64,000 nucleotides of DNA, from assembly GCF_900156425.1 (NCBI RefSeq), contig NZ_FTNO01000005.1:1-64000 (forward strand), in the 5' to 3' direction. Both the position numbers and the translations under genes were made by a program. Position 1 is the first letter of the stretch, and each line of letters begins with the position of its first letter. The stretch is from Haladaptatus litoreus (GTDB lineage Archaea > Halobacteriota > Halobacteria > Halobacteriales > Haladaptataceae). The notes beneath the pieces were generated by a model, which was not told the DNA's origin, searched no databases, and was given only the letters and a program-made list of their open reading frames with translations. Shown piece after piece: positions 26,664 to 35,099 of the stretch.

Positions 26664-27739
26664 CGCGAAAACTCCACGACTTCGATTCCCGACGTTCCGA
26701 AGTCGTTCATGGCGTCGAGTCTGTCCGGCACGTCTTCCAACGAAACCGTCTTCGTGACCAGTTTTCCGGGCGAAAGCACGTCCCGGTCGAGCATCCGCAG
26801 GAGTTCACCGTATCGGGTTTGTGGCATCCCGCGCGACCCAAGGAAGGTGATTTCACGCATCGTCATTGCGTCGGTCGGCAGGGACACCTCACCTCGTTCC
26901 TCGTCGGTGGTCAACCCGAGTTGGACGTGCTGGCCGCGCTTTCTGAGACAGTCGATGGAGTTGCGACAAGTTTCGGCGATTCCCAATGCATCGACCGAGA
27001 CGTGCGCTCCGTCCCCGCCGACCAGATTTCGAATCGCCGTCGGAACGTCCGCCGCATCGGCGCGCGCCGGTTCGACCTGAATCGTCTCGTCCGCGCCCAG
27101 TTCCCTCGCAGTGTCGAGTTTGCCGTCGTCCATATCGACCGCAACGACGTTTGCGCCGAGGGCGTCCGCGACGTGAACCGCCGAGAGGCCGACGCCGCCA
27201 CAGCCGTGTACTGCGACCCAGTCGCCCGGCGTGAGGTCGGCGCGGTGCGCGAGTGCGTGATAAGCCGTTACGAACCGACAGCCGAGTCCGGCCATTTCGA
27301 CAGAGGAGACGTTTTTCGGGAGGTGAACCGCGTTGTAGTCGGCGTAGGGGACGTGCACCTGTTCGGCGAACGCGCCCGGTGCGTTCGCCTCGAAGCCGAG
27401 CGAAATCCCGTTTTCACAGACGTTTCCGTGGCCGTTCTGGCAAAACTCACAGTGGCCGCGTCCGAGGTTGAACGGTACTGCGATTCTGTCGCCCTGTTCG
27501 ATTCCGCGCACCTGTTCTCCGGTGGCGATGACCGTTCCAGCGGGTTCGTGACCGAGAATCTGTCCGATTGGAACTTGGTCGTCGGCCCATTCGCCGTGCC
27601 CCTGCCACGCGTGCCAGTCGCTCCGGCAGATGCCGCAGGCTTCGGTTTCGACGACGACGCCGTGCGGTTCCGGAGTCGGTTCGGGGACATCCTCGATGGA
27701 AAGCGGTTCGCCATAGGCTTTCAGCACTGCGGCGCGCAT
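26660..27739 (-). CDS. Zinc-dependent alcohol dehydrogenase family protein
   Basis: A 359-residue medium-chain dehydrogenase/reductase. Catalytic zinc ligands lie in EACGICRSDWHAWQGHG (Cys) and LGHEPAG (His, Glu); structural zinc cysteines are in HCEFCQNGHGNVCENG. The NAD(P) site is VHGCGGVGLSAVHVADALG, followed by an Asp (VAVDMDD) that suggests NAD. Substrate unknown, probably a secondary or primary alcohol. The start at 27739 (MRAAVLKAYGEP) matches the family N terminus; the longer frame to 27787 is not conserved in type. Confidence 0.85.
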   Translation of the reverse strand: MRAAVLKAYGEPLSIEDVPEPTPEPHGVVVETEACGICRSDWHAWQGHGEWADDQVPIGQILGHEPAGTVIATGEQVRGIEQGDRIAVPFNLGRGHCEFCQNGHGNVCENGISLGFEANAPGAFAEQVHVPYADYNAVHLPKNVSSVEMAGLGCRFVTAYHALAHRADLTPGDWVAVHGCGGVGLSAVHVADALGANVVAVDMDDGKLDTARELGADETIQVEPARADAADVPTAIRNLVGGDGAHVSVDALGIAETCRNSIDCLRKRGQHVQLGLTTDEERGEVSLPTDAMTMREITFLGSRGMPQTRYGELLRMLDRDVLSPGKLVTKTVSLEDVPDRLDAMNDFGTSGIEVVEFSR

Positions 27740-27804
27740 GTGTGGTGGATTCGCGTGGCAGGGGATTAAATCGGTGGGGAGCGGCAAGACGCATTTTACC
27801 GAAT

Positions 27805-28254
27805 TTACGTTCCTGCGTTGCAGTTCGTCGTCTGCCAGATGGAAACTCTCGGAGTGGGCTCGTCAATATTTCCGACGAGGACTTTGAAGCCGATGCATTC
27901 CGTTTCGTACTCACTGAAATCGAGTTCTCGCCGCTGTTCCTCCGATTGGTCGTCACGCCACGCATAGAGAACGTCGGCACCCGACTCTGCCGGATAGTCG
28001 CCGAATTTACTCTCAGAAGGGTCGTCAGAACGACCAGCCTCCAATCGAAGTGACTTCCGGTAGGCGGTTTCGCCATCTTTGTAGAGAAGTACGTGGACGG
28101 TGTGCGGTTCGTCGTCGAAATTCATAGTTCTGAAATCCACGATTCGTGGAGGGTCGGGTTCCGACCACGAAGCGAGACGGGAACAGCCAGCCATCCCGGA
28201 GGCAAGTGTCGTGCCACCGAACCGGAAAACTGTACGACGGGAGAACGAGGACAT
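27805..28254 (-). CDS. Tat-type lipoprotein of unknown function
   Basis: A 149-residue exported protein. The N terminus carries a twin-arginine signal (SRRTVFRFGG) and a lipobox (ASGMAGCS), so it is folded before export and lipid-anchored. The mature part of about 125 residues has a beta-sandwich-like pattern (PHTVHVLLYKDGETAYRKSL) and three later cysteines or none paired clearly. No enzyme motif is seen. It lies divergent from the EF-1A gene. Confidence 0.65.
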   Translation of the reverse strand: MSSFSRRTVFRFGGTTLASGMAGCSRLASWSEPDPPRIVDFRTMNFDDEPHTVHVLLYKDGETAYRKSLRLEAGRSDDPSESKFGDYPAESGADVLYAWRDDQSEEQRRELDFSEYETECIGFKVLVGNIDEPTPRVSIWQTTNCNAGT

Positions 28255-28418
28255 AGGAATATCGTTATCATCACGCCTCGATGACAAATACTTTCTCCAA
28301 AAATGGTAGCATCGGCGAGCGAGTTATTTCGACCGTTAGCAGGCGAGAAACCGATGATTTCGACACAACTGTTTTTGTCGCGGAGAGTGAAAGAGACAGA
28401 GTACGGGGAAACAGGAAG

Positions 28419-29684
28419 ATGCCAGACAAGCCACACCAGAACCTAGCGATTATCGGTCACGTAGACCACGGAAAATCGACGTTGGTCGGACGCCTCCTCT
28501 TCGAAACGGGAAGCGTTCCAGAGCACGTCATCGAACAGCACAAGAAAGAAGCAGAAGAGAAGGGCAAAGGCGGATTCGAGTTCGCCTACGTGATGGACAA
28601 CCTCGCGGAGGAGCGCGAACGAGGGGTTACCATCGACATCGCCCATCAGGAGTTCGACACCGACGAATACTACTTCACCATCGTGGACACGCCGGGTCAC
28701 CGCGACTTCGTGAAGAACATGATTACCGGCGCGAGCCAAGCCGACAACGCGGTCCTCGTCGTCGGCGCTGACGACGGCGTTCAACCACAGACGCAGGAAC
28801 ACGTGTTCCTCGCGCGGACGCTCGGCATCGGCGAACTCATCGTCGCCGTGAACAAGATGGACGCGGTCGATTACGACGAAGACCGCTACCGCGAGGTCGT
28901 CGCGGAAGTGAAAGACCTGCTGAATCAAGTCCGATTCAACACCGACGACGCCGAGTTCATCCCGATTTCAGCGTTAGAAGGCGACAACGTCGTCGAGGAA
29001 AGCGACAACACGCCGTGGTACGACGGCCGAGTCGTCCTCGAAGCGCTGAACAACCTGCCGGAGCCGGAGCCGCCGACGGATGCACCGCTCCGCCTGCCGA
29101 TTCAGGACGTGTACACGATTTCCGGCATCGGAACGGTGCCAGTCGGCCGCGTCGAAACGGGAATCCTGAACGTCGGCGAATCGGTGTCGTTCCAACCGAG
29201 CGACGTGAGCGGCGAAGTGAAAACCATCGAGATGCACCACGAAGAAGTGCCGGAGGCCCAACCCGGCGACAACGTCGGATTCAACGTCCGTGGCGTCGGC
29301 AAAAACGACATTCGCAGGGGCGATGTCGCTGGCCCGGCGGACGACCCGCCGAAGGTCGCCGACACGTTCAAAGCCCAAATCGTCGTGATGCAACACCCCT
29401 CGGTTATCACCTCGGGGTACACGCCGGTCTTCCACGCGCACACGGCGCAAGTCGCCTGCACAATCGAAGCACTCGATCAGAAAATCAACCCCGCCAGCGG
29501 CGAGGTCGAGGAAGAACACCCCGACTTCATCCAAAGCGGAGACGCCGCCGTCGTAACCGTCAGACCGCAGAAACCGCTCTCAATCGAACCGTCGTCGGAG
29601 ATTCCCGAACTGGGCAGTTTCGCGGTGCGGGACATGGGCCAGACGATTGCCGCGGGGCGAGTGCTGGAAGTGAACGAGAAGTAG
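28419..29684 (+). CDS. tuf: Translation elongation factor EF-1 alpha (aEF1A)
   Basis: A 421-residue GTPase that delivers aminoacyl-tRNA to the ribosome. All GTP motifs are present: [18 protein letters not shown] and SALEG, followed by domains 2 and 3 ([41 protein letters not shown]). Archaeal genes for this factor are usually followed by rpsJ, often after EF-2; here neither is present and the next gene is convergent. It may be a second copy, or the genus may have moved its only copy. The ATG before [17 protein letters not shown] is clear; upstream in-frame sequence to 28281 is not part of the family. Confidence 0.92.
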   Translation: MPDKPHQNLAIIGHVDHGKSTLVGRLLFETGSVPEHVIEQHKKEAEEKGKGGFEFAYVMDNLAEERERGVTIDIAHQEFDTDEYYFTIVDTPGHRDFVKNMITGASQADNAVLVVGADDGVQPQTQEHVFLARTLGIGELIVAVNKMDAVDYDEDRYREVVAEVKDLLNQVRFNTDDAEFIPISALEGDNVVEESDNTPWYDGRVVLEALNNLPEPEPPTDAPLRLPIQDVYTISGIGTVPVGRVETGILNVGESVSFQPSDVSGEVKTIEMHHEEVPEAQPGDNVGFNVRGVGKNDIRRGDVAGPADDPPKVADTFKAQIVVMQHPSVITSGYTPVFHAHTAQVACTIEALDQKINPASGEVEEEHPDFIQSGDAAVVTVRPQKPLSIEPSSEIPELGSFAVRDMGQTIAAGRVLEVNEK

Positions 29685-29703
29685 GCGATTCGGCGCGGGA
29701 CAG

Positions 29704-30075
29704 TCAGCTCGCTCCGACAGTCACGCCGAACTCGTTTTCGAACCGACTGCGAACATCTCGAATCGTTTCTCGATTTTCGTCGTGGGCGTCGTTCTCGAAC
29801 CGTGAAAGCGCAGTAGCGACCATTTCCGCCTCTCGCTCCGAAAACGCCACGATTTCGGAACTTGTGTCTTCGAAGAACCCTTCACCGTACTGTTCGAACA
29901 GCACGTCGGTCGATTCGTCCTCCTCGAAGTCGAATTCCTCCTTTAGGTGTTCGCGGACGTTCGACGCCTGCTCGTCGGACGTTCCGCCTCGCGCTTGCTG
30001 TTCCGAAAGCGCCGAAATGACGACCCGTGCCTCGGGTCGAGTCAGTTCGAGTGATTCGTTGTTCGAGTGCGACAT
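29704..30075 (-). CDS. Conserved-type haloarchaeal protein of unknown function
   Basis: A 123-residue, very acidic, probably soluble helical protein. Two similar halves may be present: a motif of the form LTRPEARVVISALSEQQ near the N terminus and FSEREAEMVATALSRFEND near residue 78, which suggests an internal duplication. No known domain is recognised. Composition and codon use are those of a real gene; it converges on EF-1A with 19 bases between the stops. Confidence 0.65.
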   Translation of the reverse strand: MSHSNNESLELTRPEARVVISALSEQQARGGTSDEQASNVREHLKEEFDFEEDESTDVLFEQYGEGFFEDTSSEIVAFSEREAEMVATALSRFENDAHDENRETIRDVRSRFENEFGVTVGAS

Positions 30076-30166
30076 CCACGGGGTTCATCCCCGATGTCGC
30101 TAAACCGACCGGCCAAATTCGCACCAAACCGTACTGCCTTTAACCGCTACTAACCTACGAAATCCC

Positions 30167-30844
30167 GTGCAGAACGTCACGGACAGAATCAGCAACCCGT
30201 TCGGAATGCGCCCGCCCTGCCAACACGAATGCGTCCCCGGCGGAACCTGTACGGTGTTCGGTTACGGCGATGCGAACGCGGATTTTCACCTCGTCGGCGA
30301 CCACCCCGGCGTCCACGGCGGCCACGAAACGAGCATACCCTTCACGGGAAGCGAGGCCGGTGAAACGCTTCAGCCAGTGCTAAACGATGTCGGCTTGCTC
30401 GGCGACGCCTACAGCGACGAACCGGCGATTCGGAACCTGTTCATGAGTTATCTCCACATGTGCTGTCTGCCGGGTGACCGCGAACCGACCCCGGCGGAGT
30501 ACGGCGACATGGAGCGGTTTTTCGACGCCGAACTGCGGGCAATTGCGGCCCACATCCTGCTTCCAGTGGGGGAAAAAGCGACCGAACACGTCTTTTGGGA
30601 GTTCACCGCGCAGGCCGGAAAATACGGATTCGACGGCGGTACGCCGGACATGGCGGCGCTCCACGCAGAGGAAATCAAAGGACGCGGATTCCTCGTCGTG
30701 CCAGTGCGTGACCCACGCGAGTGGGAAGACGGAGATGCCGAAAAACTCAGAGTACGATTAGACGCGATTCTTGCAGGAGACTACCAGCAGACGGTGGATT
30801 TGGGTCGGTTCATGCCGGACGACGACCCATACGAGGTTCGGTAA
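30167..30844 (+). CDS. Uracil-DNA glycosylase superfamily protein
   Basis: A 225-residue protein of the uracil-DNA glycosylase superfamily, which removes uracil or related damage from DNA. The N terminus has CQHECVPGGTC, the first strand gives FHLVGDHPGVHGG with a downstream IPFTGSEAGETL, and the LHMCCLPGDREPTPAE segment resembles family 4/5 enzymes. The cysteines may hold an iron-sulfur cluster. The start is GTG at 30167, about 29 bases after CTTTAAC, fitting a leaderless transcript. Exact family and substrate are uncertain. Confidence 0.75.
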   Translation: MQNVTDRISNPFGMRPPCQHECVPGGTCTVFGYGDANADFHLVGDHPGVHGGHETSIPFTGSEAGETLQPVLNDVGLLGDAYSDEPAIRNLFMSYLHMCCLPGDREPTPAEYGDMERFFDAELRAIAAHILLPVGEKATEHVFWEFTAQAGKYGFDGGTPDMAALHAEEIKGRGFLVVPVRDPREWEDGDAEKLRVRLDAILAGDYQQTVDLGRFMPDDDPYEVR

Positions 30845-30998
30845 CTGTCGAGACGATTGTGACCACGATTCCGGCGAGTATCTCGACGGCGAGCAGTGCG
30901 ACCGGAAGGACGACGAGCAAAAGCACGACGACGCCGACGACGGCGCCCACCCCGATTCCGACCTGTTTGACGCGCGATTCTGGAACTTGAACGTCCAT
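30810..30998 (-). CDS. Small membrane protein
   Basis: A 62-residue protein dominated by one long hydrophobic stretch (about residues 12-52) that could form two membrane helices, with a charged N terminus (MDVQVPESRVKQ) and basic C terminus. It overlaps the 3' end of the glycosylase gene by 35 bases in the opposite direction. Plausible but not proven; function unknown. Confidence 0.5.
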   Translation of the reverse strand: MDVQVPESRVKQVGIGVGAVVGVVVLLLVVLPVALLAVEILAGIVVTIVSTVTEPRMGRRPA

Positions 30999-31080
30999 AC
31001 GAGATGGGTGCGCTCGGAGGGCGTAAAGCCCCGAGAACGTTTCCGCCGGATTCGATGGTTACTCGGGGTAAAACGACTCC

Positions 31081-31266
31081 TCAGTCCAGAAACGGCCCCG
31101 TCCATTCGTCCAAACAGTCCTCGCTACAGAAATGAAGTGTCACCCGTTCGATGTCGTTTGCGGTCGCGCCGTATCTCACGACGACCGTGGGATGGTGTTC
31201 CGCGATGTTCACCAACGTTCCGCAGTTGGCGCAGGTTTGAAACTCCTCGTTGTCAGCGTCGGTCAT
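31081..31266 (-). CDS. Small zinc-finger protein (DUF7576-like)
   Basis: A 61-residue protein with a zinc site built from CANC near residue 12 and HFCSEDC near residue 45, an arrangement common in small haloarchaeal proteins. An Asp/Trp-rich end (CLDEWTGPFLD) resembles the MYM/TRASH-type finger. No partner gene is evident. Confidence 0.65.
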   Translation of the reverse strand: MTDADNEEFQTCANCGTLVNIAEHHPTVVVRYGATANDIERVTLHFCSEDCLDEWTGPFLD

Positions 31267-31338
31267 AGCGGGGGCACAACAGCCTCGTGAGTAAATCTAC
31301 TGCCCGGATTTCTACCGACCGAGATTCGGGATACGAAT

Positions 31339-31713
31339 CTATTCGAGTAACTCGCGCCGACTACCTCGCAGTTCAGCAGGGGTTGCGTCGGCGTTGACCG
31401 TATTCTCGACCACGTGGCGCACGTCCTGCGCGAGGACGGAGAGCGCCATAGCGCGGATGTACACCTCGTAATCGGCGTGCGTGACACTGTCGTCCTCGGC
31501 GACGACGTCGTTCACCACGTCGATTTCCGGTTCCCGCTCGGACAGTTCACAGATGCGAAGCGACACCTCGCGGTTCCAGAGGTCGAAGACGCATCCCCCG
31601 AGCGAGCGATACAGGGCGGAGCGCATGCTCATCCCGGCACCCATTCGTTCGTGGACATCGCCAGCGAGTTGGCGGACGCCGTGCCGGTACGAATCCCTGT
31701 TAAAGTGCTCCAT
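31339..31713 (-). CDS. Hypothetical soluble helical protein
   Basis: A 124-residue acidic protein, mostly helical, with no recognised domain. The start at 31713 is chosen because a TATA-like TTTTAATATTT (minus strand, 31737-31747) lies about 29 bases upstream, giving a leaderless transcript; a frame to 31800 would run through that promoter. Codon use is that of a real gene. Confidence 0.55.
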   Translation of the reverse strand: MEHFNRDSYRHGVRQLAGDVHERMGAGMSMRSALYRSLGGCVFDLWNREVSLRICELSEREPEIDVVNDVVAEDDSVTHADYEVYIRAMALSVLAQDVRHVVENTVNADATPAELRGSRRELLE

Positions 31714-31851
31714 CGTCGTGGAAAGCATCGATTTCCAAATATTAAAAGCCCGATGACTGTCCCGGAAACGAGAGAATGTTATCGTATCCGGTAGTACCAT
31801 CGCAGATTTATTTATAAATTAAACCATGCCCATTGACCCAGACCCAACACC

Positions 31852-31861
31852 TTTTTAAAAT
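31852..31861 (+). promoter_or_regulatory. TATA box of the 42-residue protein gene
   Basis: TTTTTAAAAT is centred 26 bases before the ATG at 31883, the normal spacing for a leaderless haloarchaeal transcript. Confidence 0.55.
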
Positions 31862-31882
31862 CTACCAGAGATATTGAATCAC

Positions 31883-32011
31883 ATGGCACGCGAGCAACGA
31901 AACGACCGATTACCGGAACGAATGAGAACGCCGGTACGAACCAACGACGATAATCCGGGCTTGAACGACGCGAATCGAGGGGTAAGCGACAACTACCGGG
32001 ACAAACGATGA
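31883..32011 (+). CDS. 42-residue hydrophilic protein coupled to the next gene
   Basis: This short frame is missed by length cut-offs. It encodes 42 residues (MAREQRNDRLPERMRTPVRT at the start, ending VSDNYRDKR), rich in Arg, Asn and Asp, and predicted disordered. Support comes from placement: a TATA box 26 bases before the ATG, and a stop that overlaps the next start as ATGA (32008-32011). It could be a real small protein, or a leader frame controlling translation of the DUF7344-type gene. The basic composition is unusual for this genome and suggests nucleic-acid or membrane-surface binding, which is inference. Confidence 0.55.
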   Translation: MAREQRNDRLPERMRTPVRTNDDNPGLNDANRGVSDNYRDKR

Positions 32012-32616
32012 GCGTGAGCAGCGACTCACAACCGGTAGACGAGTTCGAGAGTGCGGTCGAAGACCGACCCGAACCGCTGTCGCGCGACAAAATCTTCCAC
32101 ATTCTCCAGACACAACGTCGGCGGGACGCGCTTCGATATCTCAAGGACACCGATGGTCGCATCGAAATGCGTGACCTCGCAGAACAGGTCGCCGCGTGGG
32201 AAAACGACACGACAGTACGAGAACTCTCCTCCAACGAGCGCCAGCGCGTGTACATCGCCCTCTACCAGTCCCACCTCCCGAAACTCGACAACGAAGGCAT
32301 CATCGACTACAATAAAAGTCGGGGAATCGTCGAACGCGGCCCGCTGGCCGACCAGTTCGACCCGTACCTCAACGCCCCCGGCGAAACCGCGGGCGAGAAC
32401 AAACCCGACGCCGACATGGGAGACGGTTCGGACGACACCGAACTGCCGTGGCTTCGATATTACCGACGTCTCACGGCGGTCGGAATCGCCCTCGTTTCTT
32501 CCGCGTGGGTCGGCGTCCGACCGTTCTCGCTCGTCCCCGACCTGGTTTGGGGTGCGCTCCTCGTTTCGGCGTTCGGGGCGCTCTCGCTCGCACAGATTCT
32601 AACGGACGATTCGTAA
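32008..32616 (+). CDS. DUF7344-type protein: winged helix plus two membrane spans
   Basis: A 202-residue protein. Residues 20-110 look like a winged helix (LSRDKIFHILQTQRRRDALR, LSSNERQRVYIALYQSHLPK, GIIDYNKSRGIV), and residues about 150-200 give two membrane segments. Haloarchaea have many such proteins, thought to be membrane-bound regulators. The middle is an acidic linker (GENKPDADMGDGSDDTE). Translationally coupled to the 42-residue frame by a four-base overlap. Confidence 0.7.
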   Translation: MSVSSDSQPVDEFESAVEDRPEPLSRDKIFHILQTQRRRDALRYLKDTDGRIEMRDLAEQVAAWENDTTVRELSSNERQRVYIALYQSHLPKLDNEGIIDYNKSRGIVERGPLADQFDPYLNAPGETAGENKPDADMGDGSDDTELPWLRYYRRLTAVGIALVSSAWVGVRPFSLVPDLVWGALLVSAFGALSLAQILTDDS

Positions 32617-32704
32617 CGCGACACAGTGTTTTGCGATCTGCTTTGTGATGTCCGAGTAGTGACACCGTTCGAGTCGAGAACAAAAGTGACATCATATCCG
32701 ACAG

Positions 32705-33709
32705 ATGACTCTAACTGTGAATCGGATTCGACTCGGAAACACGGAGTTCGAGGGGGAAAACAGCGTTTACGTGCTCGGCACCGCAGCGGACGAGCAGACG
32801 ACGCTCATCGACACGAGTGTGAGAACGCCCGAAACCCTCGACGCGCTCCGGTCGGGACTGGCCGAGCACGGCCAGTCCCTCGCGGACGTAGAACAGGTCG
32901 TCCTCACCCACTGGCATCCCGACCACGCCGGACTCGCCGGAACGGTACAGGAAGAAAGCGGCGCGACGGTGTTCGTTCACGAAGCCGATGCGGCACTGGT
33001 GGCTCAGGAGGACGAGGCGTGGGACGTGTTCGAAGCGCGCCAGCGAACCCTCCTCCGCGAGTGGGGCCTTCCGAAACCGATTCAGAAGGCGGTGTTGGCG
33101 ACGGCGGAGAAGGTCGGCCGACTCGACGGCCCGGCACCCACCATCGAGCGAATTTCGGCGGGCGACGAACTCGACTGTGCCACTGGACTCGAAACCGTTC
33201 ATCTGCCGGGGCACACCGAGGGACTCGTCGGGTTTGCCTTCGACGGTAACGCAGGTCGAGAACTGTTCTCCGGGGACGCCCTCCTCCCCGACATCACGCC
33301 GAACGTCGGCGGTGCCGACGTTCGACTCGACAATCCGTTGGCGGCGTATCTGGACACGCTTTCCCATTTCATCGACTCCGATTACGACCGCGCGTGGCCG
33401 GGCCACGGCGACGTGATGGAAACCCCTGCGGAGCGAGCGCGGGAAATCCGAAACCACCACCGCGAACGTGCAGAGAACATTCTCGACGTGCTGGCCGACC
33501 ACGGGTCTGCAGACCCGTGGTCGGTTGCCGGACACCTGTTCGGGGAACTTGACGGCATCCACGTTCTCCACGGGCCGGGCGAAGCCTACGCCCACCTCGA
33601 ACATCTCGCGGAATCGGGCGCAGTCCGCCGAGTTGAAAACGAGTACGAACTGGTCGAGCATCCGGATTTGGACGCACTATTTGGGGATGCTGTGGCGGTT
33701 CGTCAGTAG
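32705..33709 (+). CDS. Metallo-beta-lactamase-fold hydrolase
   Basis: A 334-residue enzyme of the glyoxalase-II-like group. The metal site is THWHPDHAG (about residues 68-76), with later ligands in LPGHTEG and the AWPGHGD loop. The last 85 residues form a winged-helix-like tail (RAENILDVLADHG...AYAHLEHLAESGAV), as in the LACTB2-like or BLACT_WH subgroup. Substrate unknown; thioester or nucleic-acid hydrolysis are both possible. The gene contains a perfect 30-base palindrome at 33495-33524 at the join to the tail. Confidence 0.85.
   Translation: MTLTVNRIRLGNTEFEGENSVYVLGTAADEQTTLIDTSVRTPETLDALRSGLAEHGQSLADVEQVVLTHWHPDHAGLAGTVQEESGATVFVHEADAALVAQEDEAWDVFEARQRTLLREWGLPKPIQKAVLATAEKVGRLDGPAPTIERISAGDELDCATGLETVHLPGHTEGLVGFAFDGNAGRELFSGDALLPDITPNVGGADVRLDNPLAAYLDTLSHFIDSDYDRAWPGHGDVMETPAERAREIRNHHRERAENILDVLADHGSADPWSVAGHLFGELDGIHVLHGPGEAYAHLEHLAESGAVRRVENEYELVEHPDLDALFGDAVAVRQ
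33495..33524. repeat. Perfect 30-base palindrome inside a coding region
   Basis: The 15 bases CCGACCACGGGTCTG are followed at once by their exact reverse complement. It encodes the segment ADHGSADPWSVAG of the metallo-hydrolase without interrupting it. No loop bases are present, so as DNA it can form a cruciform and as RNA a tight hairpin. Confidence 0.9.
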
Positions 33710-33793
33710 TCAGCGATAGCTTCGCTTAGAGTGTTTCCGCGACCGAAGTAAATGATGAAAGACATTTTATGCTATTCGACTCGATAGCCGAGC

Positions 33794-34015
33794 ATGACCC
33801 GCCAGTCCGCCGCCACCGATGCCGCCATCAACGGCATCGTCGGTATCGCTGTCCTCTCCGCTGGAACCCTTTCGGCGTCGGTAGTCGCCATCATGCTCAA
33901 TCCGTGGCTTACCGCCATACCGGCACTGCTCATCTGGGCCACGTTCGCCTTCTACGGATTCAAGCAGTTTGCCTACGGCCTTCACACGGTTGTGGGAGAT
34001 GCGACGAGAAAATAG
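33794..34015 (+). CDS. Small membrane protein
   Basis: A 73-residue protein with two membrane segments (about residues 12-34 and 40-62) separated by NPWLTAIP, with a polar start (MTRQSAATDAAIN) and a short basic end. Function unknown. It stops 13 bases before the stop of the convergent malG gene. Confidence 0.6.
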   Translation: MTRQSAATDAAINGIVGIAVLSAGTLSASVVAIMLNPWLTAIPALLIWATFAFYGFKQFAYGLHTVVGDATRK

Positions 34016-34028
34016 AGAAACTGTTTCC

Positions 34029-35099
34029 TTATCCTTCCATCCCGCCGAAGGACAGACCGCTTTCGATGTAGCGCTGTGCGAACAGATACACCAGCATGAT
34101 GGGCGTGGCGAAGGTCAACGCGAAGGCCGAAAAGCGCGCCCACGGCGTCGAATACTTGCCGACGAGGCTGTACAGTCCCACCGGAAGCGTGTACTTGTCC
34201 GCGTCGAGCAGGAGTTGCGCGACAATGAACTCCGTCCATCCAGCGAGGAAACTGAAGACCAGCACGGTTGCCAGTCCGGCCTTCGACAGCGGGAGGATGA
34301 TTTCCCAGACGATTCGCCACGAGGACGCGCCGTCCATCATCGCCGCCTCCTCGTAGGAGGTCGGAATGCTGTCCATGTACGTTTTCAATAGCCACGTGTT
34401 GAACGGCACGGCAGTCGCGGCGTAGTACGCCGACAGCGCGAGTTTGCTGTTGTCCAGTCCGACCTGAACGAACGTGGCGTACAGCGCGATGAGCGCGGCG
34501 ACGCCCAAGCCGCCGCCGACCTGCGTGAACAGGACGTAGCCGTACAAAATTTTCGAGCGGAAGATGAACTTCCGACGCGACAGCGCGTAGGCCGCCGGGA
34601 CGACGATGCACATTGTCAGGATGACCGTCGGAATCGCAACCGTGAGGCTGTTCCAGAGGAACACCGGGAAGTCCGAACAACCGCCGTACTGGGCGCAGTC
34701 CACAGTGGTCGAGATGCCCGGCGTGTTCAGCGCAATTTCGTAGCCGAGCAGGCCGATGGCGATTTCGGTGCTCGGAATCTCCATCCCGCCGAGAACCCAG
34801 AGGTAGGCGTCCGGGGACGGATTTTTCGGCCAGAGCCGAATCCCGCTGGACGAATACAACGACCCGCCGCCGCCCGACAGCGAGGCGAGGAAAATCCAGT
34901 AAATCGGGAACAGGAGCGCGCCTATCATCAGCAGTGCGGACGAGGTGGCGAGGACTTTCGCTGCCACCCGTCGCGGCGGAACGTCGCCGTTTTGCAAGCC
35001 GACGATGGTGTACCGAACCGTCTCACCGGCGCGAACCGGCGCGCCGAGAACGTGTTTCACGTCTTCGGCTAATTTTCCTGAAATGCCGTCGGCGCTCAT
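34029..35099 (-). CDS. malG: Maltodextrin-type ABC transporter permease
   Basis: A 356-residue inner permease of a carbohydrate ABC importer (MalG type) with about six membrane helices. The EAA loop that contacts the ATPase is visible as SYEEAAMMDGASSWRIVWEI near residue 255. A Gly/Ser-rich outer loop of about 90 residues follows the first helix. The start overlaps the malF stop by four bases, so permeases are translated together. The C terminus (FAQRYIESGLSFGGMEG) is typical for MalG. Substrate inferred from the neighbouring glycosidases. Confidence 0.88.
   Translation of the reverse strand: MSADGISGKLAEDVKHVLGAPVRAGETVRYTIVGLQNGDVPPRRVAAKVLATSSALLMIGALLFPIYWIFLASLSGGGGSLYSSSGIRLWPKNPSPDAYLWVLGGMEIPSTEIAIGLLGYEIALNTPGISTTVDCAQYGGCSDFPVFLWNSLTVAIPTVILTMCIVVPAAYALSRRKFIFRSKILYGYVLFTQVGGGLGVAALIALYATFVQVGLDNSKLALSAYYAATAVPFNTWLLKTYMDSIPTSYEEAAMMDGASSWRIVWEIILPLSKAGLATVLVFSFLAGWTEFIVAQLLLDADKYTLPVGLYSLVGKYSTPWARFSAFALTFATPIMLVYLFAQRYIESGLSFGGMEG

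Noticed and set aside
28281-28418. A 46-residue N-terminal extension of EF-1A
   Set aside because: The family starts at [18 protein letters not shown]; the upstream part is not conserved in type and lies in the promoter region.
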